Source: Suillus spraguei (lineage: Eukaryota > Basidiomycota > Agaricomycetes > Boletales > Suillaceae). Taken from it: 64,000 nucleotides of DNA. The notes under the pieces are model-generated. The model ran no database searches, was not told the DNA's origin, and saw nothing but the letters and a program-made list of their open reading frames with translations. Positions within the stretch are counted from its first letter, which is position 1. The number at the start of each line of letters is the position of its first letter. This document shows, piece by piece, positions 20,531 to 32,682 of this stretch. The stretch is taken from assembly GCA_016800925.1 (NCBI GenBank), contig JABCPU010000340.1, positions 1-64,000 on the forward strand, read 5' to 3'. The position numbers were made by a program, and so were the translations under genes.

Positions 20531-21442
20531 ATGGCGACCAAAGAATTTGAATACAAGATCAGCCAGCCACCCGCTTTTGATGGAGATCGCGACAATTCTC
20601 GCGAATTTATCCAGTCATGTAACCTTCACTTCGACATCAATGAAAAGCTTTACACTACCGACAAACAGAAGATCATTTTCATAGCATCCTTTATGACCGA
20701 AAGGAATGCCAAATCCTGGAAAGAGCAATTCCTTGACCATGCTCAATCAACCGACACCTCTGGACAAAAAGTTGGTTATGGGACAATGGTGGATTTTATG
20801 AAAAGCTTCAAAGAAGCCTTTGACCCAGTAGACACCAAAGGAACCGCACTCGTGAAACTCAGGGACCTCAAACAAGGAAGTGGAGATCTTCACACTTACA
20901 TTGCTGATTTCGAGGCACTTGCAGCCAAGGCTCATATCACCAATAATGCAACAAAGATCCAATTCTTCCAAGATGGCCTGAATTGGGGTATCCTTACAAA
21001 GCTTTTCGCACTAGGAGATGTCTCAGAAATATTCCGAGACGTTGTGCTGCAATGTGTTTCCATTGACAACTCCCATCATCGTCTCCAAGCCATGAGGACA
21101 CGTCATGCTCCACAACAGAAGAAGAAGAACTATGGAAATGCACGTTACATACCGAACCGTGATTCCAACGCAATGGTCGTAGATCGAATCTCTGATATGG
21201 AAAGATCCGAATGCATGAAGAAGGGACAATGCTTTGGATGCAAGAAGACAGGACATCGCATTCATAATTGTCCTGACAGGAAGAAGAAGACCCTGCTCCG
21301 ACAAACCGAAGTCAAAGAAGAAGAAGAAGAAGAAGACGAAGAAACTGTAAGGCGGATTGTAGAGGATTTTGACTTGGAGAAACAAAGATTCGACGTATGT
21401 TTCTCCCAATGTATTACTAAGACTTGTACGCGCTGTAGGTGA
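20531..21442 (+). CDS. gag: E2 gag with CCHC zinc knuckle
   Basis: It begins MATKEFEYKI at the ATG conserved in E3, E4 and E5. The body resembles Ty3/gypsy Gag (retrotrans_gag-like, with a KSWKEQF segment and DLKQGSGDLHTY). A knuckle CFGCKKTGHRIHNC lies near residues 236-249, followed by basic and then acidic runs. Here the T run before the usual gag stop is four T instead of five, so the frame continues through the candidate intron and ends at 21442. Confidence 0.8.
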   Translation: MATKEFEYKISQPPAFDGDRDNSREFIQSCNLHFDINEKLYTTDKQKIIFIASFMTERNAKSWKEQFLDHAQSTDTSGQKVGYGTMVDFMKSFKEAFDPVDTKGTALVKLRDLKQGSGDLHTYIADFEALAAKAHITNNATKIQFFQDGLNWGILTKLFALGDVSEIFRDVVLQCVSIDNSHHRLQAMRTRHAPQQKKKNYGNARYIPNRDSNAMVVDRISDMERSECMKKGQCFGCKKTGHRIHNCPDRKKKTLLRQTEVKEEEEEEDEETVRRIVEDFDLEKQRFDVCFSQCITKTCTRCR

Positions 21443-21460
21443 AAGAAAGAACTTTGTATC

Positions 21461-22998
21461 CCTATCACCCTTCACTCCCATACTCGCTTAAAATCCGTCG
21501 ACACTACCGCTGCCATTGATTCAGGAGCGGCAGGAACATTCATTTCCGAGGAGTTTGTGAAACTCCATCAAATCACATGACAAAAACTCAAAACACCATT
21601 TTGAGTCACTATGGCAGATGGAACTCTTATCAAAGGAGGACCAATCACACACTACTGTCTCCTAGTGGTCAAAATTGATGAACGAACCATGTATGGACAA
21701 TTCAACATCACTAAACTAGGAAGAAGAGATCAAATCCTTCTAGGGATTCCCTGGTTACAAGCAATGAACCCAAATATAGATTGGGCTGCTGAAACACTCG
21801 TCCTTCCCCGAACAATGAAATCAGATGAAATCGAAATTGATATGGATATGGATTGGAAGAAGAATGGATTACCCCCGATCTTCAATTGTCATTCTAAGAA
21901 GTGGCAACATTCCCGACTCCCGAGATCCCTTGTCATCCCTTCTATTCCTAACAAATCAGAATCGGAAGTACAAACAACGTGCACCACCGATCCCATCCCA
22001 CATGTACAATTGCCACGACCAGTATCACCGATTCCCCGCGCAGAAAAGCACAAGAATGAATCTGAATCCGAACATCGGGCCGGACAAGAACCTATTGAGC
22101 AACGACCAATAGAAGAACAGAGGTATGGAAAAAGAAAAGCAGAAGAGGAGATCTCTGGACGGGATACCAACGTACTGAAATTATCCAAGTTCTATGTACC
22201 CCCGAAAACTCTTCAACACACTCCCTCGGCTTCACTTGAAGAAATCCCTGACGAAGAAGAACCCATGCCCCCGTTGATCCCAACAGAGGACGATGAACAA
22301 TTCAATACCATGCAAGATGTCTGGCACGCACCAGAAGTCCGTGAAATTTCCTCCTACGAGCTTGGCGATGGAGAATTTCTTGTGGAATATGACATTGATG
22401 GAGTTAGCATGAGAATCATAGAAGAACTTTCCATGGACACGCCCCTCACACATGATGGAACTTCTCGATTTGAACAACTCTCCAACTATTCCGCACTTCC
22501 CCTACCTCCTCCGAAATACAGTAACAAAGCTCAGGAATTTGCCACAGATGAGAAGGAAAAGAAAAAGAAATCCTTCGAGGAATTGGTCCCAGACTATTTG
22601 CACGACTTCACAGACATCTTTGCTAAAGACGGACTGAACAAACTACCCCCCGAGCGCCCTGGTATAGATCATCGGATCGATACTAAACCCGGTTTTATTC
22701 CTCGCACGTCTAAGGTCTACCCGCTATCGGAAAAAGAACGCGCTGCCATCAAAACATTTATCGATGAAAACGTTGCAAAAGGTTTCATCTCAGAATTGAA
22801 GTCACCCCAAGCTAGTGGCTTCTTCTTTGTGGGAAAGAAGAGTGGAAAATTGCATCCCTGTCAAGATTATCACTACATCAATGATTGGACAGTTAAGAAC
22901 GCCTACCCGCTCCCACTTCCTATCTCCCTCGTCGCACGCCTTCACAACGCACAGTTCTTCATGAAAATGGATATCCGGTCTGGCTATAACAACATTCG
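21461..22998 (+). pseudogene. pol: E2 pol, part A: protease to RT start
   Basis: The protease active site reads IDSGAAGTFIS near 21517. Two in-frame TGA codons (21578-21580 and 21602-21604) replace CGA found in intact E5. A Glu/Pro-rich linker follows, then RT motifs ([21 protein letters not shown]) up to the insertion point of the solo LTR at 22999. Confidence 0.85.
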
Positions 22999-23953
22999 TG
23001 TTACGAACTGGGGTAGCGTCACCAGCGACAGTGAAAAGACACAGACGGTCTGCTGGGAAGTTCTACAATGTCCAGAAGAGGACAAGGTGAAGGTACTGTT
23101 ACGAACTGGGGTGGCGTCACCAGCGACAGTGAAAAGACACAGACGGTCTGCTGGGAGTTCTTACAATGTTCAAAAGAGAACAAGGTGAAAGTACTAGGAA
23201 CGCGTTCCGAGTACGATCAAGGGTTCAGCCTCAAAGACAAGTCTAAGAGGTATCTGCGAGAATAGAGACTAAGACTAAGGAGTGCTTAGACTTAGAGACG
23301 ATTCAAGACGACTTAGGTTGGAGACCTAAGCGAAGGAGATTCCAGGTAAAACCCAGTAAGATTAAAGTAGCGAATCTACTACAAGTACACTGTGCTTAAA
23401 TAGGCCAATATGTGCGCACAGACCAAGAGAGGTGTGAGAACGTAAGTGCGTATCCAAAGGAGGAAGGCAACTATAGTACAGATGCGTTGAGCATATGAGT
23501 CATAGTCATGTTACGTAATATACAAGGTAAATGAAATAGAAAATGAATAGGGGCACGTACGATTGTAACAGGTACAAGGAACGTGTTCCGAGTATGATCA
23601 AGGGTTTGGCCTCAAGGATAAGTCCAAGAGTTCTTTACGAGAATAGAGACTAAGACTAAGGAGTGCTTAGGCTTAGAGACGATTCAAGGACAACTTAGGT
23701 TGGAGGCCTAAGCGAAGGAAGTTTCAGGTAAAACCCAGTAAGATTAAAGTAGGGAATTTACTACAAGTACACTGTGCTTAAATAGGTAGATATATGCGCA
23801 CAGACCAGGTAACCGTGAGAATGTAACTGTGTATCCTAATAAGGAAGGCATGTATTGTACAGATGCGTTGAGCATATGAGTCAAAGTCATGTGACATGAT
23901 ATACAAGTAAGAGTATAAAGGGAAAATGAATAGGGGCACGTACGACTGTAACA
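22999..23953 (-). mobile_element. Solo LTR (family A) in E2 pol, itself interrupted
   Basis: The target duplication ATTCG is at 22994-22998 and 23954-23958. The LTR lies in the opposite direction to E2, from TGTTACGAAC to GACTGTAACA. After its first 98 bp it is interrupted by a second LTR. Confidence 0.9.
23097..23570 (-). mobile_element. Solo LTR (family A) nested inside another solo LTR
   Basis: 474 bp with target duplication GGTAC at 23092-23096 and 23571-23575. It is closer to the E5 LTR sequence than to its host LTR. It must be younger than the LTR it interrupts. Confidence 0.9.
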
Positions 23954-25419
23954 ATTCGCATCCATCCTGATGATCGCTGGAAAGCTGCTTTTACTACGGA
24001 ATTCGGACTCTTCGAATAGAACGTCATGTTCTGTGGCCTCTGCAATTCACCAGCAACTTTTCAAGCATACATGAATCGTACCTTCCAACAAGAAATCAAT
24101 GAAGGATGGATGGTTATCTACATGGACGATATCCTAATATTCTCCACAACTATGGCAGAACATCGCGAATGGACAAGACGGGTTTTGATGAAAATACGAA
24201 AGGAACATCTGTTCTTGAAACCGGAGAAATGTACCTTCGATGCAGAAGAAGTGGAATACCTCGGAATGATAATTCGCCCCAGACAAGTTGCTATGGACAC
24301 TGCCAAAACTAAGGGAATCTCCGAATGGCCAGTCCCGAAATCTGTAAAAGATGTTCGGTCTTTCCTCAGTTTTTGCAACTTCTACCGCATGTTCATTTCC
24401 CACTATTCTGACATTGCCCGACCTCTTATCGATTTAACAAAGAAAGATAAAACCTTTGATTGGTCAACCGAATGCATGGACACCTTCAAAGAGCTGAAAC
24501 GACGCTTCACATCTCAACCGGTACTCCGTAACCCTGATCCCTCCCGACAATTTGCTATTGCTACCGACACCTCGCTCGTAGCAACCGGTGGAGTTCTCTT
24601 GCAGACTGACGAAAATGGTGTTTATCACCCATGTGCATATCTCTCACAGTCTTTGAACCCCACAGAACGCAATTACCAGATCTTTGATTGGGAACTCCTT
24701 GCTGTAATCCGGGCACTGAACGAATGGCGCTATTATCTTGAAGGAAACCCACACCCCGTCCTGGTATTCACCGACCACAAGAATCTTCTGTACTTTAGAA
24801 GTGCACAGAAGCTTACCCGTCGCCAAGCACGTTGGCAACTGACTTTGTCTACTTACGACATTGAACTGCATCACATTGCAGGTACTAAATTGGCAGTACC
24901 CGATGCACTATCTCGCCGACCCAACTATAACTCCGGCAAAGATGATAACGAAGACCAGACTCTCCTTCCTGATGCCCTGTTCGTTCGTCTTATTGACACC
25001 GACCTGTGGGATGTTTTATCATCCTCTGACCCCCTTGACGACCCTGTTTTCAAAACGGTGTCTGATGCCCTCGATGGCATGTGTCTTCCCCCCATGAAAT
25101 CGGCACTTTCTGACTGGAAGATTGAGGAGAATGTCCTCTATTTTAAGAATCGTGCCTACATCCCACCGGCGCATCGTCCCAACATCCTGAAACGGTATCA
25201 TGATCATCCTACTGCGGGACATTCCAGTAGATTTAAAACCGAAGAACTCATTAAACGGGAAGCATGGTGGCCCGCTATGGGCTCCTATATTAGGAAATAT
25301 GTTGAGGGTTGTGCCCTTTGTCAGCAAATGAAAGCTGATACACATCCTGTTCAACCACCGCTTGCCCCAATACCCTCCTCTGTGACTCAACCCTTTTCCC
25401 AGATTTCCGTTGATCTTAT
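23954..25419 (+). pseudogene. pol: E2 pol, part B: RT, RNase H, integrase N-terminus
   Basis: It resumes with the RT segment IHPDDRWKAAF. One stop (24017-24019) is followed by an open frame of 484 codons. It contains YMDDILIF (about 24118), RNase H ATDTSL and TDHKNLLYF, and the integrase HH-CC region near 25200-25330. The frame breaks off at SVDLI, where E4 is inserted. Confidence 0.88.
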
Positions 25420-25894
25420 TGTTACAATCGTACGTACCCCTATTCATTTTCTTACTTCATGTACCTTGTATATTACGTAACAAGACTCTGACTCATATGC
25501 TCAACACATCTGTACTATAGTTGCCTTCCTTCTTTGGATACGCACTTACATTCTCACGACTCTCTTGGTCTGTGCGCACATATTGGCCTATTTAAGCACA
25601 GTGTACTTGTAGTAGATTCCTTACTTTAATCTTACTGGGTTTTACCTTGAACTTCCTTTGCTTAGGTCTCCAACCTAAGTTGTCTTGAATCGTCTCTAAG
25701 TCTAAGCACTCCTTAGCCTTAGTCTCTATTCTCGCGGATACCTTTGAGACTCGTCTTAAAGGTCGAACCCTTGATCGTACTCGGAACGTGTTCCTTGTAC
25801 TTTCACCTTGTCCTCTTCTGGACATTGTAAGAACTCCCAGCAGACCGTCTGTGTCTTCTCACTGTCGCTGGTGACGCCACCCCAGTTTGTAACA
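25420..25894 (+). repeat. E4 5' LTR
   Basis: 475 bp from TGTTACAATCG to TTTGTAACA. A TATTTAAG box lies near 25589 and would drive the element transcript. Confidence 0.92.
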
Positions 25895-26092
25895 AAAGAT
25901 TAAAGTCATTTTGATCGTCGACTATCCAGTCTTCGACCCTGAACCCTGATCGCTTAAGATCAGCAGACTAGCGCACGCGTACGCTGAGCAGATTGTCAAG
26001 AGAAGCCCTCTGACAGAAGAAAGCCCTAACGGACAGCAAGACAGCGCGTGTAGGCACCGAGAAGGTATAACTCACCAGAAGTATCATCAACC

Positions 26093-26929
26093 ATGTCGAC
26101 CAAAGAATTCGAGTACAAGATCGGTCAACCGACTGGCTTTGATGGAGATTGTGATAACTCTCGCGAGTTTATCCAGTCGTGCAATCTGCACTTTGACATC
26201 AATGAAAAGCTTTACACTACTGACAAGCAGAAGATCATCTACATAACATCCTTCATGACCGAGAAGAATGCCAAATCTTGGAAAGAACAGTTCCTTGAAC
26301 ACGCCCAATCTACCGACACTTCCGGACAAAAAGTTGGTTATGGGACGATGGTAGATTTCATGAAGAGCTTCAAAGAAGCATTTGAACCAGTGGACACCAG
26401 GATGACCGCACTTACATGCCTTAGAGATCTCAAACAGGGAACTGGAGATCTCCACACCTATGTCGCTGACTTTGAGGCACTTGCAGCCAAGGCTCAGATC
26501 ACCGACAACGCAATGAAGATCCAGTTCTTCCAAGACGGCCTTAATTGGGGTATCCTAACAAAGCTTTTCAATACAGGAGATGTCTCTGAGATATTCAGAG
26601 ATGTTGTGCTGCAATGCGTTGCTATTGACAACGCTCATCATCGGCTTAACGCCATGAGAACGCGTCATGTTCCACAACAGAAGAAGAAGAACTACGGGAA
26701 CGCACGGTATATCCCGAACCGTGATTCCAACGCAATGGTCGTAGATCGAATCTCCGATATGGAAAGATCTGAATGCATGAAGAAAGGACAATGCTTCGGG
26801 TGCAAGAAGACAGGACACCGTATCCATAACTGTCCTGACAGAAAGAAGAAAACCCCGCTCCGACAAACCGAAGTCAAAGGGGAAGAAGAAGATGAAGAAA
26901 CCGTGAGACGGATTGTTGAGGATTTTTGA
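26093..26929 (+). CDS. gag: E4 gag (278 aa) with CCHC knuckle
   Basis: It starts MSTKEFEYKIGQ; the capsid-like region runs to about residue 200. The knuckle CFGCKKTGHRIHNC lies at about 234-247, followed by a basic stretch and an acidic tail ending VRRIVEDF and TGA (26927-26929). The stop sits in a run of five T directly before pol. A candidate 44-bp intron (26952-26995, GTATGT to TGTAG) begins 22 bp later; if spliced it puts pol in the gag frame. Confidence 0.88.
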   Translation: MSTKEFEYKIGQPTGFDGDCDNSREFIQSCNLHFDINEKLYTTDKQKIIYITSFMTEKNAKSWKEQFLEHAQSTDTSGQKVGYGTMVDFMKSFKEAFEPVDTRMTALTCLRDLKQGTGDLHTYVADFEALAAKAQITDNAMKIQFFQDGLNWGILTKLFNTGDVSEIFRDVVLQCVAIDNAHHRLNAMRTRHVPQQKKKNYGNARYIPNRDSNAMVVDRISDMERSECMKKGQCFGCKKTGHRIHNCPDRKKKTPLRQTEVKGEEEDEETVRRIVEDF

Positions 26930-29900
26930 CTTGGAGAAACAAAGATTCGACGTATGTTTCTCCCAATGTAATACTAAGACTTGTACGCGCTGTAGGTGAA
27001 AGAAAAGAACTTCGTGTCCCTATCACCCTCCACTCGCGTACTAGTTTGAAATCCGTCGACACCACTGCTGTTATCGATTCGGGAGCAGCAGGAACATTCA
27101 TCTCAGAAGAGTTTGTGAAACTCCATCAAATCACACGACGAAAACTCAAAGAACCATTTCAAGTTACAACAACAGACGGAACCCTCATAAAAGGAGGACC
27201 AATCACGCATTACTGCCTTCTAGTGGTCAAAATCGACGACCGAACCATGTATGGAAAATTCAACATCACCAAACTAGGAAGGAGGGATCAAATCCTTCTC
27301 GGAATTCCATGGTTACGAGCAATGAACCCAATTATAGATTGGGCTGCTGAAACACTTGTCCTTTCACGGACAGAAAAATCAGACGAAATCGAAATCGATT
27401 TAGATGAAGACCGGAAGAAGAACAGGTTGCCCCGACTTTTCAACCACCATGCCAGATGGCAACATTCCCGTCTTCCAAAACCATCTATCGTTTCTCCTGT
27501 TGACGTTCCTGAAGACCCAGAACCAGAAGTACAAATGCCACGTACTACAGAACCCACTCCGCGTGTACAACTGCCGCGAGCAGTATCACCAATCCCTCAT
27601 GCGGAAAAGCGCAAGAATGAATCCAAACCTGAGCATCGAGTTGGACAAGAACCTATTGAGCAGCGGCCAATAGAAGAACAGAACCAAGGAAAAAGGAAAA
27701 CGGAAGAAGAACTCCCAGGACGAAGCACCAATGTACCGAAATTATCCAAGTTCTTCGTTCCCCCAAAGACCCTTTCAGCTTCAATAGAAGAGACTTCCGA
27801 CAAGGAAGAACCCGTGCCCTCGTTGATCCCAACAGAGGATGATGACCAATTCGACACTATGCACGACGTCTGGCATGCACCAGAAGTACATGAAATTTCT
27901 TCTTACGAGCTTGGAGATGGAGAATTTCTTGTGGAATACGATACCAATGGAGTTAGCATGAGGATTATAGAAGAAGTATCCATGGATACACCTTTGACAC
28001 GCGATGGAACTTCACAAATCGAACAGTCCTCTTCCTACTCCACAATTCCCCTTTCCCCTCCGAAATATAGTAACAAAGCTCAGGAATTCGCTACGGATGA
28101 GAAGGAAAAGAAAAAGAAATCCTTCGAAGAATTGGTCCCAGAATATTTGCACGACTTCGCGGACGTCTTTGCTAAAGACGGGCTGAACAAACTACCCCCC
28201 GAACGCCCTGGTATCGATCATCGGATCGACACCAAACCCAGTTTTATCCCTCGCACGTCTAAGGTTTACCCGCTATCGGAAAAAGAGCGCGCTGCTGTCA
28301 AAACGTTTATCGATGAAAACATTGCGAAAGGCTTTATCTCAGAATCGAAGTCACCTCAAGCTAGTGGCTTCTTCTTTGTGGGAAAGAAGAGCGGAGAACT
28401 ACGTCCCTGTCAAGATTATCGTTACATCAATGATTGGACAGTCAAGAACGCATACCCACTCCCACTCCCTATTTCCCTTGTCGCACGTCTTCATAACGCA
28501 CAGTTCTTTACGAAAATGGATATCCGGTCCGGTTATAATAACATTCGCATCCATCCTGACGACAGGTGGAAAGCTGCTTTTACCACGGAATTTGGCCTCT
28601 TTGAACCGAATGTCATGTTCTTCGGCCTCTGCAATTCCCCAGCAACTTTTCAAGCATACATGAATCGCACCTTTCAACAAGAAATCAATGAAGGATGGAT
28701 GGTTATCTATATGGACGATATCCTGATTTTCTCTACGACAATGGCAGAACACCATGAACGACTAGACGGGTTTTGATGAAAATACGAAAAGAACACCTGT
28801 TCTTGAAACCGGAGAAATGCACCTTCGATGCAGAAGAAGTGGAATACCTTGGAATGATAATTCGCCCCGGACAAGTTGCTATGGATACCGCCAAAACCAA
28901 GGGAATCTCCGAATGGCCATCCCGAAATCTGTAAAAGATGTTCGGTCATTCCTCGGCTTTTGCAACTTCTACCGCACGTTCATTCCCACTATTCCGACAT
29001 CGCCCGACCCCTTATCGATTTAACAAGAAAGATAAGGCCTTTGAATGGTCAACCGAATGTATGGACACCTTCGAAGAATTGAAACGACGCTTCACTTCCA
29101 ACCAGTACTCCGTAACCCTGATCCTTCCCGGCAATTTGCTATTGCTACCGATGCTTCGCTCGTAGCAACTGGTGGAGTTCTCCTGCAGACTGATGAGAAT
29201 GGTGTCTATCACCCATGTGCATATCTCTCACAGTCTTTGAACCCCGCAGAACGAAATTACCAGATCTTTGATCGGGAACTCCTTGCCGTAATCCGGGCAT
29301 TGAATGAATGGCGTCATTATCTCGAAGGAAACCCCACCCTGTCTTGTATTCACCGACCACAAGAACCTTCTGTACTTTAGAAGTGCTCAAAAGCTCACCC
29401 GTCACCAAGCACATTGGCAATTGATTTTGTCCATTTACGACATTGAACTACATCACGTTGCAGGTACTAAATTAGCAGTACCTGATGCACTATCCCGTCG
29501 GCCTGACTATGACTCCGGCAAAGACGATAACGAGGACCAGACCCTCCTCCCTGATGCTCTATTCGTTCGTCTTATTGACACTGACTTGAAGGATGTACTG
29601 TCATCCTCTGACCCCCTTGACGACCCTGTCTTCAAGACGGCATCTGATGCCCTTGATGGCGTGTGCCTTCCCCCTATGAAATCGGCACTTTCTGACTGGA
29701 AGATTGAGGAGAACGTCCTCTATTTTAAAAACCGCGCCTATATTCCACCGCGCATCGCTCCGATATCCTGGCAAGATATCATGATCATCCTACAGCGGGC
29801 CACCCCGGAAGATTCAAAACTGAAGAACTCGTCAAACGGGAAGCCTGGTGGCCTGCAATGGGCTCTTATATCCGGAAATACGTTGAGGGTTGCGCCCTTT

Positions 29901-31024
29901 GTCAACAAATGAAGGCAGATACTCACCCTGTTCGACCCCCGCTCACACCCATTCCTTTGTTGGCTGTTCACCCATTCTCCCAAGTCTCCGTTGATCTTAT
30001 CACTGACCTCCCCGTCTCTGGAGGCTTTGACAGTATCATGGTCGTGGTAGACCATGGCCTTACGAAGGGGGTAATTATTATCCCTTGTTTGAAAACCATC
30101 ACTTCAGAAGGTGTGGCTAAGCTATTTTTAAAACATGTTTACCGACGATTTGGACTCCATGACAAGATCATCTCGGATCGAGGACCGCAATTCCTATCTC
30201 GCTTCTCAAAGGAACTTGCCCGACTTCTCGACTACGTCATCGCTCCATCCACGGCTTATCACCCACAGACTGATGGTCAAACGGAAAGGCTTAATCAGGA
30301 ACTTGAAACATACCTCCGCATTTATTGCCGCAACAACCCTGAGGATTGGGTAGAACATCTACCAATTGCCGAATTCGTACATAACCACCGAAAACACGAT
30401 GCAAGGAACGCATCACCCTTCTATTTGATGATGGGATACGAACCGCGTGCTATTCCCCACCTTATTCCCGATTCATCCGTCCCCGCAGCAGAAGATCGAG
30501 TACGATCTCTGCAGAAGATTAGAGAAGAAGCAATCGCCTGCCACAACATTGCAATGCAAACGATGGCTGAATGGTCCCGAGGAGATAAGTACATTCCATG
30601 GAAAATCGGAGATAAGGTTTGGCTATCTGCCGCTAATCTTAGACTCAAACTCCCATCAAGGAAATTGGCGCCGAAACGATACGGACCTTTCCCGATTATT
30701 AATGTCTTATCACCCATCACGTTCACACTCAAACTTCCTCCGCAATGGAAAATCCACCCCACGTTTCATGCTTCTGTCCTATCATCCTATAGCGAAACAG
30801 ATGTACACGGCCCGAACTTCCCCGAACCACCACCTGACATCATCGAAGAAGAAGAAGAATACGAAGTGGAAGCAATCCTTTCTCACAAAGGAACCGGCAA
30901 TCGCCGACGCTATCTTGTCTCCTGGAAAGGATATTCATCGGGAGATAACGAATGGCTCCCAGAAACGAACTTGAAGAACTCCGCTCGAATTTTGAATGCT
31001 TATAAGAAGCAACATGCACTCTGA
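26926..31024 (+). pseudogene. pol: E4 pol, broken by several one-base deletions
   Basis: Open for 616 codons from 26926: protease IDSGAAGTFIS (near 27076), linker, RT with YMDDILIFS (about 28710), then a shift near 28758. Further shifts near 28917, 28987, 29030, 29098, 29336 and 29752 scatter RT thumb, RNase H and the integrase N-terminus over three frames. The last 388 codons (29858-31024) hold the rest of integrase ([17 protein letters not shown]) and the chromodomain (YLVSWKGY). Most breaks are single missing bases in short runs, and few substitutions accompany them. Confidence 0.88.
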
Positions 31025-31080
31025 TATTCCCCAGTCAATCAACCGCATTAGCACTTGATCAACTACCAACAAACATTGAA

Positions 31081-32682
31081 ATGTCTTTCCCCACTGCCTA
31101 CATTACCCCCGTCACTGTTGCTACCAATGACTTCGACTCTGAAGCAGAACAATACGGAACCCTCACCGTGGAAATCGATAACCAATCCTATATCGAAGCT
31201 GCCATTCTCTGTGGAGGACATGCCCTTGAAATCGACAGAATTCTCACTGAAAAAGGTGCCTTCCCCGCTCGACTCATCATTAACATCATCCGCACTGCAG
31301 CTATCATCGAAGCTACCGCTAAAGAAACTACAGAAATCACACTCCATCACCGTTTCATTCATCTCCAAAAACGTATTCGTGCTTACGCTATGCTGTTGCT
31401 TCCCGATTCCTTTAAGGATGATGTTGAAGAAGCTATTCATATCATTGCCGAACGTAGAGCAGGCGTTGCTCGACCTCCCTCTCCGCAAAGAAATACGCCA
31501 CTTCCTGTCCCACCACCCGTTTCTTCACGCATCTATTCTAATCTTGATGCCTTTACTGGCCTATACACTGCTGTGCAAGAAATTGGGCAACTCACCAACA
31601 CAGTTGTCGATACCATCCAGCAATCAGTCGCTGAGACCAGAGCGGCCAGAAGTCTAGTAGAAGAAGCCATCAATGACTTACAACACACGCAATCCGACCT
31701 CGCATCCCCTCGAACACCATCTCCCATTGAACAATCAACTTCGTCACCTTCCGTCATAACCACTCTTGATTGCCCTGATTGGTTATACGAACCCTGCACA
31801 GAGGAGCAGTTGGAGGCCGCTAAACTATTAGGCATCCCCGCTACCGAGCTAGTAACGCTCGGCCCTCGACTTCGCGACCTCCACATCCATCCTCCTATGT
31901 CTATCCCATCGTCATTCGGTCCTATGGATCCCGTTTCACCAGTCTTAGTAAAAGACTTCGGCATCACATCCTCGTCTTCCTCCACTGAACTTCTTGCGGC
32001 TGCCGAACAAGCAGTTACCCCGGACCTCCCCACATCGGCATACACGTTATCCACCACCCAACAAGCGCAGCTTAAGCGAGCCAATACTCTTGCCTTAAAA
32101 CGTATGAGGAAGAATAAGGGGAAGAAGCGCGCCAGATCCACCAGTCCCATACCCACTATCTCTCCATCTCCTTTGCGCGTGGTTCATTCCAACCCCAATG
32201 AGAATATGAAGTGCCGAATCTGTGGCTTGTTAGGACATCGTCAAAAGAATTGTGCGGAATATCAGTGCAGAGTTTGCAGGTATTGGTCACCGACGCATTT
32301 GTCCCTCTACTGCCCTCGTCGAGTTGGGCCCCCTCCATTCGAATTAACTTGGAAAGATGAGGGATTCTATGACGCACTCTATGCTTGGGAAAAGCAGCTT
32401 GACGATGAACGCATTCAAGCAGGGAAAAGAAAGGACTCCAAACGACGCGCTGGGTTGGAAGAAGCTAAGTACATGAGGAGCGGATCCTTTGCTGATGAAG
32501 ACTATGAATGGAGTGACGATCCCATCTACTACCAAACCAAGATGAGTAAAGCCGGTGACTTTACGTGTAAAAAGGGGGTAATGTTACAATCGTACGTACC
32601 CCTATTCATTTTCTTACTTCATTTACCTTGTATATTACGTAACAAGACTCTGACTCATATGCTCAACGCATCTGTACTATAG
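31081..32682 (+). CDS. E4 ORF3: accessory CCHC protein
   Basis: It starts MSFPTAYITPVTVATND and aligns with E1 ORF3 along its full length with no frame break. The basic cluster is near residue 340 and the CCHC motif CRICGLLGHRQKNC near residue 380, followed by the second Cys/His cluster. The normal stop near the end is lost by a frame difference, so the frame runs 100 bp into the 3' LTR, ending at 32682. It stays open while pol of the same copy is broken seven times. Confidence 0.75.
   Translation: MSFPTAYITPVTVATNDFDSEAEQYGTLTVEIDNQSYIEAAILCGGHALEIDRILTEKGAFPARLIINIIRTAAIIEATAKETTEITLHHRFIHLQKRIRAYAMLLLPDSFKDDVEEAIHIIAERRAGVARPPSPQRNTPLPVPPPVSSRIYSNLDAFTGLYTAVQEIGQLTNTVVDTIQQSVAETRAARSLVEEAINDLQHTQSDLASPRTPSPIEQSTSSPSVITTLDCPDWLYEPCTEEQLEAAKLLGIPATELVTLGPRLRDLHIHPPMSIPSSFGPMDPVSPVLVKDFGITSSSSSTELLAAAEQAVTPDLPTSAYTLSTTQQAQLKRANTLALKRMRKNKGKKRARSTSPIPTISPSPLRVVHSNPNENMKCRICGLLGHRQKNCAEYQCRVCRYWSPTHLSLYCPRRVGPPPFELTWKDEGFYDALYAWEKQLDDERIQAGKRKDSKRRAGLEEAKYMRSGSFADEDYEWSDDPIYYQTKMSKAGDFTCKKGVMLQSYVPLFIFLLHLPCILRNKTLTHMLNASVL

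Noticed and set aside
21262..21468. ORF with a serine run opposite gag
   Set aside because: It is the reverse strand of the GAA-rich acidic tail of E2 gag.
25592..25825. 77-codon ORF repeated in several family A LTRs (also 32754-32987)
   Set aside because: It lies wholly inside the LTR, is identical only because LTRs are repeats, and has no protein features.
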